Below the pieces are notes generated by a model. The model had not been told where the DNA came from. It worked only from the letters and a program-made list of their open reading frames with translations, and ran no database searches. Positions 16,160 through 26,460 of a stretch of 64,000 bases of DNA are shown piece by piece; the stretch's first letter is position 1, and the number at the start of each line of letters is the position of its first letter. Source of the DNA: Methanogenium sp. S4BF (GTDB lineage Archaea > Halobacteriota > Methanomicrobia > Methanomicrobiales > Methanomicrobiaceae); assembly GCF_029633965.1 (NCBI RefSeq), contig NZ_CP091277.1, positions 1,733,940-1,797,939 on the forward strand. The letters run 5' to 3'. The position numbers and the translations under genes were made by a program.

Positions 16160-18709
16160 TTGGATCAAAACATGAAATTAAGGGTCTTTATTAGCTATTC
16201 ACATCAGGATAATTTAGACGATAATCAAAATATTGAAGCGTTTAAAAGGCATCTTGCTCCTTTAAAAAATAAAGGTCTAATCGAAGAATGGTATGACCGC
16301 GAAATTATACCCGGAGATGATTTTAACGAGAAAATTGAGTGCAATTTAGAGTGTGCAAATATTATTTGTCTATTTATATCGGCATATTTTCTCGATTCAC
16401 CTGCGTGTATGGCTGAAAAAAAGAAAGCATTGGAATTAAGTAAAAAGAAGGGTGTTAAGGTAATTCCGATTATTTTGTCTCCATGTGGATGGAAGGATGA
16501 TTCTGATATCTCAATGTTACTGGCTCTGCCCACCGATGGAAAACCAGTTTCTACATATAATGATAAAAATGAAGCATGGCAAGAAGTTTATGAGGGTTTG
16601 AAAAAATTAATTGAAATTGAACAAAAAATAATACAATTATCAATTAGTGAGCAATTTAAATCCTTCTTGTTTGATGCTGAAATGTTAACAAAAGCACACT
16701 CAAAAAAAGAGAGTGTGTCGATAAAAGACATCTATATAGATACCGAGTTGGAAAAATTTGATAGTTCTAAAAAAAATACAACCACGATAAATTCTGCTGA
16801 ATTATTAGACAATCTCTTTACAGAAGGGAAAATCATCATTGCTGGAGAAGATCAATCTGGTAAAACAACTCTTTGCAAGAGGATGTTTTGCGATTTGCGA
16901 AGATCAAATTTCATACCAGTATATGTATCAAATACAGAGACCGTTCATCCAGGCAAGATAAAAAATATTATTAAAAAATCACTTCATGAACAATATAACA
17001 ATTTTGACGACACGCTGATAGATTTTGAACGAATTATCCCTATTGTCGATGATTTCCATCATGCCAAAGGTAGAGAAGATCACATAAAATTTCTGCTCAA
17101 TCATTCTTATTGCATAATTATTGTTGACGATATTTTTCGTTTGAATTTAAAGGACGAAACGTCCACTTCATCATTCATAACATTTAAAATGAAAGAACTT
17201 AAGCCCTCAATAAGAGTCGAATTAGTTAAAAAATGGCTATCTTTAAGCGATAAATATAATGAAACAGACTATAAGGATATTGATAGAAAAGTTGAATTGA
17301 TAAACATTACTTTGGGAAGAAATATTGGTAAGGGGTTGGTTCCATCATATCCTTTTTTCATATTATCTACTTTGGTTACATATGAAACATTTTCCATATC
17401 ACTCGATCAGGATATCACTTCTCAGGGATATTGCTATCAGGCATTTATATTCTATTACTTAAGAAAAAAAGGTGTGAAGAATGATGAGATTGACATTTAC
17501 TCAAACTTTTTAGGAGAAATCGCTTCTTATTTGTATAATGCAAAACTAAATGAATTGAATCATCATGACTTTTCCACTTTTATGAATGAATATTCAGAAA
17601 AATATCACCTTCCAATTGACCCCGATATCCTTCTTACCAATTTAAACGACATCGTTTCAAGAGATAGTTTGAATAATTATTCATTTAAATATCCCTGTTT
17701 TTATTATTATTTTGTTGCCAAATCTCTCTCTGAACATATAGACACACCCGATGGAATGGAAAAGATTGAAAAAATAATAGATAATCTTCAGACAGATGAA
17801 AATGCATATATCACAGTTTTTTTGATTCATCATTCAAAAAATATCCGCATTTTTGAAGAAATCGAAAAGATTTCATCATCTCTATTTGACAAATTCAAAC
17901 CAGCAACGTTGACAAAAGATGAAATGAATTTTTTTGATGGAGAAATGCACAACATCGTAAAAGCAGCATTGCCACATGCCAATGTAACACCTGAAATGGA
18001 AAGAAATCGTATATTAAAAATGGAAGACGAGATAGAACAATCTCGCGATACCAATTCAAGGGAAGAGCATATTAGTGAAGAAGATATGTTCGTTAACGAT
18101 TTCAGAAAGGCAATAAAAACTGTTGAAGTCATGGGATGTATTATTCGAAACCGTGCCGGTTCATTAGAAAAAGTCAAGCTTCAGAACATTTTTTTGGATG
18201 GAATGAATGTTCATTTACGTATATTATCATTTTTCATTGACATGATAAAAAGTGAAATTGTACGAGAAGAAATAGTCGAGCACATATCTAAAAGATTGAG
18301 TCATCTAGATGAGGGGAAAGATCCCAATCAAAGATTAAACGAAGAAAACAGAAAGAAATTTGCAGAAAGAATATTCTGGAATTACAACTTCTTCATGGTT
18401 CATGGTATTATAAACAAGATAGTCCATTCATTGGGTTCTGAAAAATTAATTGAAATATCCAATTACGTTTGTGATCAGGTTGAAAGTCCAGCAACCGTCC
18501 TAGTTAAGCATGGCATATTAATGAATTATGAAAAAAACCTGCAGATTGACCCCCTCAATCGAAGAATAAATAAGCATGATTTTTCTGACATTGCAAAGAG
18601 ATCTGCAAAAATGATGGTAGTAAATTATTGCTCATTAAATGTGGTGACTTATCGAGACAAACAGCGAATAGAAAATATATTAGAAATTCCTCAATCCAAA
18701 CTGAACTGA
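16160..18709 (+). CDS. TIR-STAND NTPase, predicted defence effector
   Basis: An 849-residue protein. Residues about 5-150 form a TIR domain: VFISYSHQD, the EWYDREIIPG loop and ACMAEKK, whose Glu is in the position of the NADase catalytic Glu. A STAND-type P-loop NTPase follows, with Walker A AGEDQSGKTT near residue 228 and a Walker B-like IIPIVDDF near 293. The long helical C-terminal region ends with a conserved-looking block (KTVEVMGCIIRNRAGS). TIR-STAND proteins in prokaryotes typically sense phage components and then deplete NAD, so an abortive-infection role is inferred. The TTG at 16160 is preferred because GAGGGG stands just upstream; ATG at 16172 is the alternative. Composition is strongly AT-rich, suggesting transfer. 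Confidence 0.8.
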   Translation: MDQNMKLRVFISYSHQDNLDDNQNIEAFKRHLAPLKNKGLIEEWYDREIIPGDDFNEKIECNLECANIICLFISAYFLDSPACMAEKKKALELSKKKGVKVIPIILSPCGWKDDSDISMLLALPTDGKPVSTYNDKNEAWQEVYEGLKKLIEIEQKIIQLSISEQFKSFLFDAEMLTKAHSKKESVSIKDIYIDTELEKFDSSKKNTTTINSAELLDNLFTEGKIIIAGEDQSGKTTLCKRMFCDLRRSNFIPVYVSNTETVHPGKIKNIIKKSLHEQYNNFDDTLIDFERIIPIVDDFHHAKGREDHIKFLLNHSYCIIIVDDIFRLNLKDETSTSSFITFKMKELKPSIRVELVKKWLSLSDKYNETDYKDIDRKVELINITLGRNIGKGLVPSYPFFILSTLVTYETFSISLDQDITSQGYCYQAFIFYYLRKKGVKNDEIDIYSNFLGEIASYLYNAKLNELNHHDFSTFMNEYSEKYHLPIDPDILLTNLNDIVSRDSLNNYSFKYPCFYYYFVAKSLSEHIDTPDGMEKIEKIIDNLQTDENAYITVFLIHHSKNIRIFEEIEKISSSLFDKFKPATLTKDEMNFFDGEMHNIVKAALPHANVTPEMERNRILKMEDEIEQSRDTNSREEHISEEDMFVNDFRKAIKTVEVMGCIIRNRAGSLEKVKLQNIFLDGMNVHLRILSFFIDMIKSEIVREEIVEHISKRLSHLDEGKDPNQRLNEENRKKFAERIFWNYNFFMVHGIINKIVHSLGSEKLIEISNYVCDQVESPATVLVKHGILMNYEKNLQIDPLNRRINKHDFSDIAKRSAKMMVVNYCSLNVVTYRDKQRIENILEIPQSKLN

Positions 18710-18843
18710 ATATTTGATTATACCCATCCAAAATCTACCATTTAGACATCCTCTGAATGAAAATTTTACAATTCCTTATAATCCTGAATAAATACTTGCT
18801 TATGCTGAATATTTTCTGAATGAAAACATGAATTTTTTAGGAG

Positions 18844-18853
18844 TTATATATAT
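18844..18853 (+). promoter_or_regulatory. TATA box for the YdjM-like gene
   Basis: TTATATATAT lies 38 bases before the ATG at 18891. It predicts a short leader carrying the AAGGGGG ribosome site at 18879-18886. Confidence 0.55.
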
Positions 18854-18890
18854 CGTGGATAATGCATAATTGAAGAATAAAGGGGGAAAA

Positions 18891-19559
18891 ATGAGAGGCC
18901 AACAACACATCCAGATCAGTCTCTCAACAGGTCTCGTCCTTGTGGCACCGTTCCTGTTACTGAATCCAACAGCCTCTGTCCTGTTTCTCGTGGGGGTCTT
19001 CCTTGGCTCGCTTCTGCCGGATTCCGATGCATCCGATCGGACCGCAAAACACGGAGACTCGGTTTTATTTGCCTTTGACAAGATCAATGAAATTTTCATC
19101 TATCCCCTTCTCTTACGGATATTTCACGAAAACAAAAGGCACCGGGGCATATTGCATACCGTTGCTGGAGTAGCCGTATTTTCACTAATCCTCACCGCGA
19201 TAACGGGAATCGCATTTTTTATTCTTAATATTCAGTTTAATTTCTGGTTCATTGGCATCGGCTTATTTATCGGCGGCATTCTGCATCTGATGGAAGACTG
19301 CTGTACACGCTCCGGTGTGATTCCGATGTATCCGAAATATCATACAGCATTCAAGGGAGAGATTTCAACATTCAACCGAAAAGAAAAGAGACCTGACCAG
19401 TTTGCCTCATATTTGGCAGTGCTGTTTGTGGGATTGGTGACTGTCCAGTTGTTCTATGATGTTGCTCTCCCGAGCATGACCGTCTTGGCACTCATTGCAA
19501 TAATACTTTCCTGGCTTGGATTTTTTGGTATCTGCAGAGTGAAGAAAATCACCAAATAG
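18891..19559 (+). CDS. YdjM/DUF457-type membrane metal-dependent hydrolase
   Basis: A 222-residue membrane protein of the YdjM (DUF457) family, described as membrane-bound predicted metal-dependent hydrolases. The metal-ligand motifs are recognisable: LLPDSDASD near residue 40, HRGILHT near 85 and HLMEDCCTRSG near 135, spread between four to five transmembrane helices. The substrate is unknown. The start at 18891 is chosen for the AAGGGGG directly upstream and the conserved MRGQQHI N-terminus; an in-frame ATG at 18870 lacks these. Its base composition is intermediate, closer to the host than its neighbours, so it may predate the island insertions. Confidence 0.78.
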   Translation: MRGQQHIQISLSTGLVLVAPFLLLNPTASVLFLVGVFLGSLLPDSDASDRTAKHGDSVLFAFDKINEIFIYPLLLRIFHENKRHRGILHTVAGVAVFSLILTAITGIAFFILNIQFNFWFIGIGLFIGGILHLMEDCCTRSGVIPMYPKYHTAFKGEISTFNRKEKRPDQFASYLAVLFVGLVTVQLFYDVALPSMTVLALIAIILSWLGFFGICRVKKITK

Positions 19560-19625
19560 CCCCCATATCTGCCATTTCAGAACATCAGAACGCCTGAAAC
19601 AGACGGGATAAAACTCATACTCATT

Positions 19626-19778
19626 TCATAGGGAATCAGCCTCACTTTTCGACAAACACAATGCTTCCCTGATGAGTTCACGACCAGCTTCAGTATCACT
19701 TGGATTCTCCATATATTCATGGAATGCACGGGCATCATCTCCTTCCAAGAAGAGGCCAAATTCAATTTTTGTTGCCAT
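19626..19778 (-). CDS. Tiny conserved-looking protein, unknown function
   Basis: A 50-residue acidic protein starting MATKIEFGLFLEGDDARAFHEYM. It ends in a helix rich in Glu, Ala and Ser. The composition and the amphipathic helix pattern look genuinely coding, and I have an impression of similar short methanogen proteins, without a name. An upstream ATG at 19811 adds eleven residues of poor quality. It is divergent from the kinase gene with 67 bases between them. It could be a small antitoxin-like or regulatory protein, but the sequence does not decide. Confidence 0.5.
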   Translation of the reverse strand: MATKIEFGLFLEGDDARAFHEYMENPSDTEAGRELIREALCLSKSEADSL

Positions 19779-19845
19779 TATTATCCCAACACGGCAGAAT
19801 GTATAGTTCATTCAATCGTGTTATTAGAGTTTAATAGAACAATAA

Positions 19846-21183
19846 AAAATATTACTCGTAAATTATTTCATTTCAAACGAAAGAGATCAATACACGCAAA
19901 AATATCGAATTGAAAAAAAAATTGGCGAAGGGGCTTATGCCTATGTTTACGAAGCAAAAAGATTAGCTGATGGCCTGCCTTTTGCGATAAAACAACTTTC
20001 AATAATTGATGATGACTCAGTTCATAGATTTAAAAGAGAAGTAGCTATCCAATCAAGTCTCAAACATGACAATATAGTCAAAATTATTGATCACTCAGTG
20101 GATAATGATCCATTTCAATTTGTAATGCCCCTTGCAGAATGCAACTTGAAAGCATTTTTGGAAAGATATGGGTCATCTGAAAGCAATATTTGGATTTTTT
20201 TTCAAATTGCTGAGGGTCTGAAATATGCTCACAACATGGGAATAATCCATCGCGATTTAAAACCGGAAAACATTCTTTATATTTACGATCATTTGAGAGA
20301 CAAGTATCAATTCGCGATATGTGATTTTGGATTAGGTCGCAATATAACAACAGAATCACAGAATATTACGGTAAAAGGCGATCTTATAGGTACATATGAA
20401 TACATGTCACCAGAACAATATCAAAATCCCCAATCTGTAAACCATTTATCGGACATTTATTCCCTAGGAAAATTGTTATACGAAATTCTGACAGGTGAAA
20501 TACCATATCCGGATATTAATTATGACAAAATTCCCCCAAAATTTAGATACATTATCCAAAAAGCTTGTAACAGTAATCCAAAAGATAGATACCAAAGCGT
20601 TGAAGAAATAATTTCTGATGTTGAGCTTGTAACAAGCAATACTAAAGAATTCCAGAAAGTCGAACTTTTAGCAATAGAGGATATTGAAGATCTAATTGCA
20701 AATAATGATAATAGCAGAGAAAATATTGAAAGACTAATTACTCTTATTACAGAAAATCAAGGTAATATGAAGTTACTTTTCCAAACCTTTCCCAATATAC
20801 CAAACCAGAAATTAACCCTTATAATAAATAACCACAAGGAGGCTTTTCTTGGGATTTTAAAGATATATGACAAGGCGGTTAGTGGTTCCCAGAATTTTGA
20901 GTATTGCGACACCGTTGCTAATTTTTATAATAAGATATATCACATGACACAGTCTTTTGACATTAGGCAAATTATTTTGAGAAGATTGCCTTCATTAGCC
21001 TACGAAAATAACCGATTTTATGTGGGAAAAGTTTTTGCACAAATAGTCCAGCAAACTACCGATATATCAGAAATACTTCTTATTAAGGAAGTCTTAGAAT
21101 CAAATCGACACTTAGCTAACTGGATTAAAGGCTATTTTGACATGAGTAAAATCCCGAAAATAATTAGAGATATTTACTCATAA
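19846..21183 (+). CDS. Ser/Thr protein kinase with unusual or missing start codon
   Basis: A eukaryotic-type protein kinase. The glycine loop IGEGAYAYVYEA begins at 19921 and the ATP-binding lysine (AIK) is at 19990. The catalytic loop HRDLKPEN is at 20248, DFG at 20323 and the SPEQY/SDIYSLG blocks follow. All catalytic residues are present. The C-terminal 200 residues are helical and unassigned. The frame is open from just after a TAA at 19843, but has no ATG, GTG or TTG before the GTG at 20098, which lies after the N-lobe. The protein must begin at a non-standard codon, be restored by a one-base change in the nine-A run at 19913-19921, or be a pseudogene. Very AT-rich; probably horizontally acquired. 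Confidence 0.7.
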   Translation, partial: KILLVNYFISNERDQYTQKYRIEKKIGEGAYAYVYEAKRLADGLPFAIKQLSIIDDDSVHRFKREVAIQSSLKHDNIVKIIDHSVDNDPFQFVMPLAECNLKAFLERYGSSESNIWIFFQIAEGLKYAHNMGIIHRDLKPENILYIYDHLRDKYQFAICDFGLGRNITTESQNITVKGDLIGTYEYMSPEQYQNPQSVNHLSDIYSLGKLLYEILTGEIPYPDINYDKIPPKFRYIIQKACNSNPKDRYQSVEEIISDVELVTSNTKEFQKVELLAIEDIEDLIANNDNSRENIERLITLITENQGNMKLLFQTFPNIPNQKLTLIINNHKEAFLGILKIYDKAVSGSQNFEYCDTVANFYNKIYHMTQSFDIRQIILRRLPSLAYENNRFYVGKVFAQIVQQTTDISEILLIKEVLESNRHLANWIKGYFDMSKIPKIIRDIYS

Positions 21184-21287
21184 TGAATTTATTGAACAAT
21201 AATTATTATACAGTCATTACCAATTCCAAATTTTTGACCATATCCCATGATTGATAAAATGCAACCTTCAGTTTCGTCGCAGGGTGA

Positions 21288-21311
21288 AAGTAATACAATA
21301 AAAAAAAGAAA
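21288..21311 (-). terminator. T-run terminator of the ATP synthase operon
   Basis: On the minus strand a run of eight T residues inside a T-rich stretch follows the stop of atpD directly, as expected for the end of the nine-gene transcript. Confidence 0.6.
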
Positions 21312-21312
21312 A

Positions 21313-21942
21313 TCAGGCCTTACTCTTCGCCTTAATCTTCTTAAGGCGAACGAGTTCGTCCCGTTCCATTTCGTCAAGCCGCATTTTAATGAATGCTGAG
21401 GCCTCCTTGAGCTCCGGGATAACCTTGAACTCAAGTGCGTTGACACGGCGTTTCGTGCTCTCGATCTCGTTTAAGAGACGCTTCATCGTCGTCTCGATCT
21501 CAGCGGCCCGGATGATCTCATCGACCAGTTCCTCAAAGGCGCTCGCGGTCTCATCAATGACCGCAGAGGTGCCGAGCACGCCATAGCCGCGCTCGGCAAG
21601 GTTCTTTTTGACCTTGGTCGCTTCGATCTCAGGGACGACAACGCCCATGATGTTCTTCTGCTTTAAGGTGAGCTGGGGTTTCTCGCGGACAGACATTGCC
21701 GCCGCTTTGACCCCGATTGCCCCCTCCACGGTGTTTGCAAGGGCGATCATCTGCCGGGCATGGTCGTACTTTTCGCCGACTGCGTCCCGGCTGCCCTTCG
21801 CCTCCTCCAAAACCTTGAAGAACTCAAGGATCAGCCCGTCGCGCTTCATTTTAAGAATGTTGTAGCCACGCTCCGAGAGCTTGACCTTCTTCTTCAGGTT
21901 GATAAGCTCGGAACGGGTTGGCTTCACATCTTTCAGCGCCAT
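21313..21942 (-). CDS. atpD: A-type ATP synthase subunit D (central stalk)
   Basis: A 209-residue subunit D, the coiled-coil central rotor shaft that turns inside the A3B3 head and passes torque to the membrane ring. The family start (KPTRSEL, LKKKVKLSERGYNILKMKRDGLI) is present, followed by two long helices and the conserved NALE segment near residue 170 preceded by RRV. It is the last gene of the operon, six bases after atpB, and is followed by a T-run terminator. No subunit G gene follows, unlike some Methanosarcina operons. Confidence 0.95.
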   Translation of the reverse strand: MALKDVKPTRSELINLKKKVKLSERGYNILKMKRDGLILEFFKVLEEAKGSRDAVGEKYDHARQMIALANTVEGAIGVKAAAMSVREKPQLTLKQKNIMGVVVPEIEATKVKKNLAERGYGVLGTSAVIDETASAFEELVDEIIRAAEIETTMKRLLNEIESTKRRVNALEFKVIPELKEASAFIKMRLDEMERDELVRLKKIKAKSKA

Positions 21943-21948
21943 GGGAGA

Positions 21949-23331
21949 TTATGCCCCCTGCTTGCGGTACTTCGGGTGGTATTTCTGTATCAGACCACGG
22001 TCGATACGGACCAGAAGCTCTTCGGGGAGTGTCGCGAGAAGTTCCCAGCCGAGGTCGAGGGAGTCCTCAATCGTCCGGTTCTCGTCGTGTCCCTGGCGGA
22101 CAAACTTGCCCTCAAAGAGATCAGCGAACTCCAAAAGCCGCTGGTCACGCTCGGAAAGTGCGTCCTTACCGACAATTGCGACAAGTCCACGCAGATCGTT
22201 TCCTTCCGCATAGCCTGCATACATCTGGTCAGAGACCTTCTTGTGGTCGTCACGGGTCTTGCCCTCGCCGATACCGGCGTTCATCAGTCGTGAAAGGGAC
22301 GGAAGAACGTTGATGGGCGGGTAGATACCCTTGCGGTGCAGTTCACGGTTAACCACAATCTGGCCTTCGGTAATGTAACCGGACAGGTCAGGAATCGGGT
22401 GTGTGATATCGTCACCGGGCATCGTCAGGATGGACAGCTGGGTCACGGATCCCTTCTCGCCTTTGATCAGACCGGCACGCTCGTAGAGCGATGCAAGGTC
22501 AGTGTACATGTATCCCGGATATCCACGACGGCCGGGCACTTCCTCACGGGCCGCTCCGATCTGACGGAGAGCCTCACAATAATTGGTCATATCGGTGAGG
22601 ATAACAAGCACATGGTAGCCCAGCTCGAATGCCAGGTACTCTGCGGTTGTCAGTGCCAGACGCGGGGTGATGATACGCTCGACTGCCGGGTCATCTGCAA
22701 GGTTCAGGAACACCACAGCGTGTTCGAGAGCACCGGTGCGCTCGAAGTCGGCCATGAACTGGTTCTCTTCTTCCTTGGTGATACCCATTGCAGCGAAGAC
22801 CACCGCAAACTCCTCAGTGGAGCCGGGCACACGTGCCTGACGGGCGATCTGGAGCGCAATCTCGTTGTGGGGCAGACCGGATCCCGAGAAGATCGGGAGT
22901 TTCTGGCCACGCACAAGCGTGTTTGTCGCGTCAATCGTTGAGATACCGGTCTGGATGAAATCCGCCGGTGACTGGCGTGCGTACGGGTTAATTGCCGCAC
23001 CGCCGATGTCGAGGCGCTTCTCCGGAATAATCTCCGGGCCGCCGTCCTTTGGCTTGCCTGCACCGGACAGGATACGTCCGAGCATATCACGGCCCACAGG
23101 CATCTTGATGGTCTCGCCGGTGAAGCGGACACCAGAGTCCCTGCCGATACCGGCAGTTGACTCGAAGACCTGAACAACCACGAAATCGTCAGACGTATCG
23201 AGCACCTGACCACGCTTCACCGTACCATCTGACAGGACGATGTTCACGAGCTCTTCGTACCCGACCGGCTCGGTCTTTTCGACAAAGACGAGCGGGCCTG
23301 CGATCTTGTTGATCGTGCGGTATTCTTTCAT
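21949..23331 (-). CDS. atpB: A-type ATP synthase subunit B
   Basis: A 460-residue regulatory, non-catalytic B subunit of the A3B3 head. It has the N-terminal beta-barrel ([15 protein letters not shown]), the nucleotide-fold core with [21 protein letters not shown] in place of a true P-loop, and [11 protein letters not shown] and GSVTQL segments typical of B subunits. The ATG overlaps the TGA of atpA by four bases, so translation is coupled and keeps A and B equimolar. Length is standard. Confidence 0.97.
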   Translation of the reverse strand: MKEYRTINKIAGPLVFVEKTEPVGYEELVNIVLSDGTVKRGQVLDTSDDFVVVQVFESTAGIGRDSGVRFTGETIKMPVGRDMLGRILSGAGKPKDGGPEIIPEKRLDIGGAAINPYARQSPADFIQTGISTIDATNTLVRGQKLPIFSGSGLPHNEIALQIARQARVPGSTEEFAVVFAAMGITKEEENQFMADFERTGALEHAVVFLNLADDPAVERIITPRLALTTAEYLAFELGYHVLVILTDMTNYCEALRQIGAAREEVPGRRGYPGYMYTDLASLYERAGLIKGEKGSVTQLSILTMPGDDITHPIPDLSGYITEGQIVVNRELHRKGIYPPINVLPSLSRLMNAGIGEGKTRDDHKKVSDQMYAGYAEGNDLRGLVAIVGKDALSERDQRLLEFADLFEGKFVRQGHDENRTIEDSLDLGWELLATLPEELLVRIDRGLIQKYHPKYRKQGA

Positions 23332-25085
23332 CTCTGGTATGCCTCCTTGAGTTTGCCGACTTCGGTTTCCATTGCCTTGTTGATGCGGGCAATCTCGTCC
23401 TTGTACTCCTTCATGAACTTCACCTGCGGAAGGTCGTTCTTCGCAGCGATCGTGATGACCTTTGCGGGCGGCACGCCAATTCTCTGGGCGCCGTATGCAA
23501 GATCTGCGTAGATCTTAATGGACTTCATGATGTCGTACTGCTTCTCTGTCGAACAGTAGGTGTCAACAGGGTCGAACGCATTCTGCTGAAGGAAGATCTC
23601 ACGAAGCATACGGGCTACTTCAATGGTGACCTGCTCTTCATCAGGCAGTGCGTCTGAACCGACGAGCTGCACAATCTCCTGCAGTTCTGCTTCCTTCTGG
23701 AGGACTTCCATCGCCCAGACACGCAGACCGTTCCATTCCGGTGACACATTCACGTCATACCATCCGGACAGGGTGTCCAGGTAGAGTGAGTATGAGTTCA
23801 GCCAGTTAATGGCAGGGAAGTGACGGCGCTGGGACAGCTTTGCGTCCAGTGCCCAGAAACACTTCACAATACGCAGGGTGTTCTGTGTGACCGGTTCTGA
23901 GAAGTCACCGCCGGGCGGTGAAACCGCACCGATAACCGTAACTGAGCCTGAATCATGGTTCAGGGTCTCGACACGGCCGGCACGCTCATAGAACTCGGAG
24001 AGACGGGCGGCAAGGTATGCCGGATATCCCTCTTCACCAGGCATCTCTTCAAGACGTGAGGAAATCTCACGCATTGCTTCTGCCCAGCGGGAGGTCGAGT
24101 CTGCCATCAGGGAGACATCGAAGCCCATGTCACGGAAGTACTCTGCTATTGTGATACCGGTGTAAACACTGGCCTCACGGGCAGCGACCGGCATGTTGGA
24201 GGTGTTTGCGATAAGCACGGTCCGCTCCATCAGGGGCTTTCCGGACTTCGGGTCCTCGAGTTCAGGGAACTCGGTCAGGACTTCCGTCATCTCATTGCCA
24301 CGCTCACCGCAGCCGATGTAGACGACAATCTGTGCATCAGACCACTTTGCAAGTGCCTGCTGGGTAACTGTCTTTCCTGATCCAAACGGACCCGGAATGG
24401 CAGCGGTACCGCCCTTTGCAATGGGGAAGAGACCGTCGAGGATACGCTGACCGGTGACCAGCGGAATGTCCGGGTTCTTCTTTTCCGTCACCGGACGCGG
24501 GACACGCACAGGCCAGACCTGCATCATCTTAATCGCTTCGCCATTGTCGAGGGTACAGACCACTTCGTCAATGGTGTATTCACCGGACTTAATCTCAGTG
24601 ACCACGCCGCCCTTGAAATTGGGGGGCACCATGATCTTCGTGAGAATGTTCGTCTCCTGCACTTCACCGATGACAGCGCCGGGGCCGACGGAGTCGCCCT
24701 TCTTGACGGTCGGGACAAAGTCCCAGAGCTTCTCATGTGAGAGACCAGGTGCACTGACACCACGCTCAATGAAGTTGCCCATCTTGTCAACAAGAACCTC
24801 CAGCGGCCGCTGGATACCATCATAAATACTTGTCAGGAGGCCCGGTCCGAGCTCAACAGCAAGAGAGAGGCCGGTGTTGGCAACGGGTTCACCTGGTCTG
24901 ATACCAGAGGTGTTCTCGTAGACCTGGATGATGGTTTTATCTCCCTCAATCCTGATGACCTCGCCCATAAGCTCCTCATCTCCGACCTGCACCACATCAT
25001 ACATGTGTGCCTCAAGACCGACTGCGGTAACAACCGGACCGGAGATGCGCTTAAGTATTCCTTTCGAATTTCCTTTCACTTCCAC
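23328..25085 (-). CDS. atpA: A-type ATP synthase catalytic subunit A
   Basis: A 585-residue catalytic A subunit. Features seen are the beta-barrel start ([12 protein letters not shown]), the long non-homologous insertion before the nucleotide domain, the P-loop GPFGSGKTV, the catalytic [11 protein letters not shown] and the [21 protein letters not shown] segment. No intein is present, although this subunit carries one in some archaea. The start is GTG at 25085, overlapping the last codons of atpF by ten bases. Together with B it makes or hydrolyses ATP on the cytoplasmic side of the membrane. Confidence 0.97.
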   Translation of the reverse strand: MEVKGNSKGILKRISGPVVTAVGLEAHMYDVVQVGDEELMGEVIRIEGDKTIIQVYENTSGIRPGEPVANTGLSLAVELGPGLLTSIYDGIQRPLEVLVDKMGNFIERGVSAPGLSHEKLWDFVPTVKKGDSVGPGAVIGEVQETNILTKIMVPPNFKGGVVTEIKSGEYTIDEVVCTLDNGEAIKMMQVWPVRVPRPVTEKKNPDIPLVTGQRILDGLFPIAKGGTAAIPGPFGSGKTVTQQALAKWSDAQIVVYIGCGERGNEMTEVLTEFPELEDPKSGKPLMERTVLIANTSNMPVAAREASVYTGITIAEYFRDMGFDVSLMADSTSRWAEAMREISSRLEEMPGEEGYPAYLAARLSEFYERAGRVETLNHDSGSVTVIGAVSPPGGDFSEPVTQNTLRIVKCFWALDAKLSQRRHFPAINWLNSYSLYLDTLSGWYDVNVSPEWNGLRVWAMEVLQKEAELQEIVQLVGSDALPDEEQVTIEVARMLREIFLQQNAFDPVDTYCSTEKQYDIMKSIKIYADLAYGAQRIGVPPAKVITIAAKNDLPQVKFMKEYKDEIARINKAMETEVGKLKEAYQR

Positions 25086-25378
25086 AAATCAACACCCACT
25101 GCTCTCTTAATTTTCTCACGCATTGATAACCCGCCAACCTCTCCGCCGATTGAAACGACGGTCGGCCGGACAGACTCGCCAAGCTCTGCCTGCAGACGCT
25201 CGGGGAGACGGCCCATGTCGCTGCCGCGAATGACCAGTATTGCCACCGTCTCATCCGCCATCAGCCTGGTCACGGCATCCGTGAGTGAAGCGTCATCCTC
25301 GGCGGCCACGGTCTTTTCGACACCCGCAAGCCTGAACCCGAGAATAAAGTCGCTGTTTCCGACTACTGCTATCTCCAT
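25076..25378 (-). CDS. atpF: A-type ATP synthase subunit F
   Basis: A 100-residue subunit F of the central stalk, which binds subunits D and B and adjusts coupling. The Rossmann-like fold is clear: the opening strand [18 protein letters not shown], then [11 protein letters not shown] and the end helix. Length is typical for the family. It lies six bases after atpC and overlaps atpA. ATG start with normal spacing inside the operon. Confidence 0.94.
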   Translation of the reverse strand: MEIAVVGNSDFILGFRLAGVEKTVAAEDDASLTDAVTRLMADETVAILVIRGSDMGRLPERLQAELGESVRPTVVSIGGEVGGLSMREKIKRAVGVDLWK

Positions 25379-25384
25379 TGCTAA

Positions 25385-26443
25385 TCACACCACCAGGAAC
25401 TCGGCAATCTTCTCTCCGGGAAGCCCGGATTCCTTGCCACGGGCAATCGCCCGGAGGTTTGCCACCTCGTACCGCTTGCGCTTCAGGTAGACAAGTGTCG
25501 GGCAGATGGAGAACGGATATCTCTTGGATATGCGGTCCATCTGGTCGAGCATCACCCTCGTGAGTGCATTCTCCATCTCATGCAGCGGCATGCTCTTGTC
25601 AGCCGCATCCATCAGCTCACCGATGGGGCCTGCAGGATACCGCTTCTTGATCCCTTCAAGAATCTCCTCTATGCTCTCTGATGAGGCCAGGCGCACCAGT
25701 TCATCCAGAGAGAAACTGCCGCCTTCGACCATCAGATTACGGACATCCTCCCGGACACCGCCCTTGTAGAGGCGGATCACGGTCCTGATGTTCATGAGGT
25801 CGATCTCAAGCCTCAGGTAGTCGCGGAACGGCTTGCCGCCCCGGACACCGCTTGCGGTCTGCTTGAACACATAGCGGTAGTATGCCTTGAAGAGCTCATT
25901 TTCAAGATCGCCGAATGTGCCCTTCTCCATTGCAGCAGGAAATTCCCGCTCGAGCACCGGATAGAGGGACCATGAAGAGAGCCCCTCCACGATACGCTCG
26001 GGAGAATCTTCTGCGAGGAGGCGGTCAAGGAAGACACGGTCAAGGCTGCCTGCCGGGATAAGGACCTCTTTAATCTTCCCGGCACGGACCTTCTGGGTCT
26101 TGCCGCGAAGAATCGTGAGGACATTATAGATATCCCAGTGCTGCTGGTAGCTTGCCGTGAATTTCCTGACCACACCGGGCATGATACCGAGGACATTCTG
26201 GAACTCTTTTGCGAGATTCCAGGAGAGAGCGACCTCAATGAGGTCAAGACCCGAGAACGATGAGGCAAGCTCATCGATCTCTGCCTTATACTCCGTCTCC
26301 TCGATAGCCCGGGTAATTTCGGGCAGGCTCATATTGAGCATCCGCATATATTCGTCGTGACCGATCAGTTTGGACTTCCGAACACGCATGCGGGTGCTCG
26401 AGTAGATGTAGGGAGCAGGGCCAGTTGTGCTAACTGAACTCAT
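25385..26443 (-). CDS. atpC: A-type ATP synthase subunit C (V-type d-like)
   Basis: A 352-residue subunit C, the funnel-shaped adaptor that sits on the proteolipid ring and holds the central stalk. The all-helical sequence has three related pieces and the usual IYSSTRMRVRKSKL start region and NLRAIARGKESGLP end region. I start it at the ATG at 26443 because GGGGG stands about eight bases upstream. A TTG at 26458 is in frame but would place that purine run inside the gene. Confidence 0.94.
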   Translation of the reverse strand: MSSVSTTGPAPYIYSSTRMRVRKSKLIGHDEYMRMLNMSLPEITRAIEETEYKAEIDELASSFSGLDLIEVALSWNLAKEFQNVLGIMPGVVRKFTASYQQHWDIYNVLTILRGKTQKVRAGKIKEVLIPAGSLDRVFLDRLLAEDSPERIVEGLSSWSLYPVLEREFPAAMEKGTFGDLENELFKAYYRYVFKQTASGVRGGKPFRDYLRLEIDLMNIRTVIRLYKGGVREDVRNLMVEGGSFSLDELVRLASSESIEEILEGIKKRYPAGPIGELMDAADKSMPLHEMENALTRVMLDQMDRISKRYPFSICPTLVYLKRKRYEVANLRAIARGKESGLPGEKIAEFLVV

Positions 26444-26460
26444 GTATATATCCCCCAAAC

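Noticed and set aside
19719-19913. A 64-codon frame ending at the A run before the kinase, possible frameshift partner
   Set aside because: It is antisense to the small protein at 19626-19778, its stop lies before the A run so slippage could not join it to the kinase, and its peptide is not protein-like.
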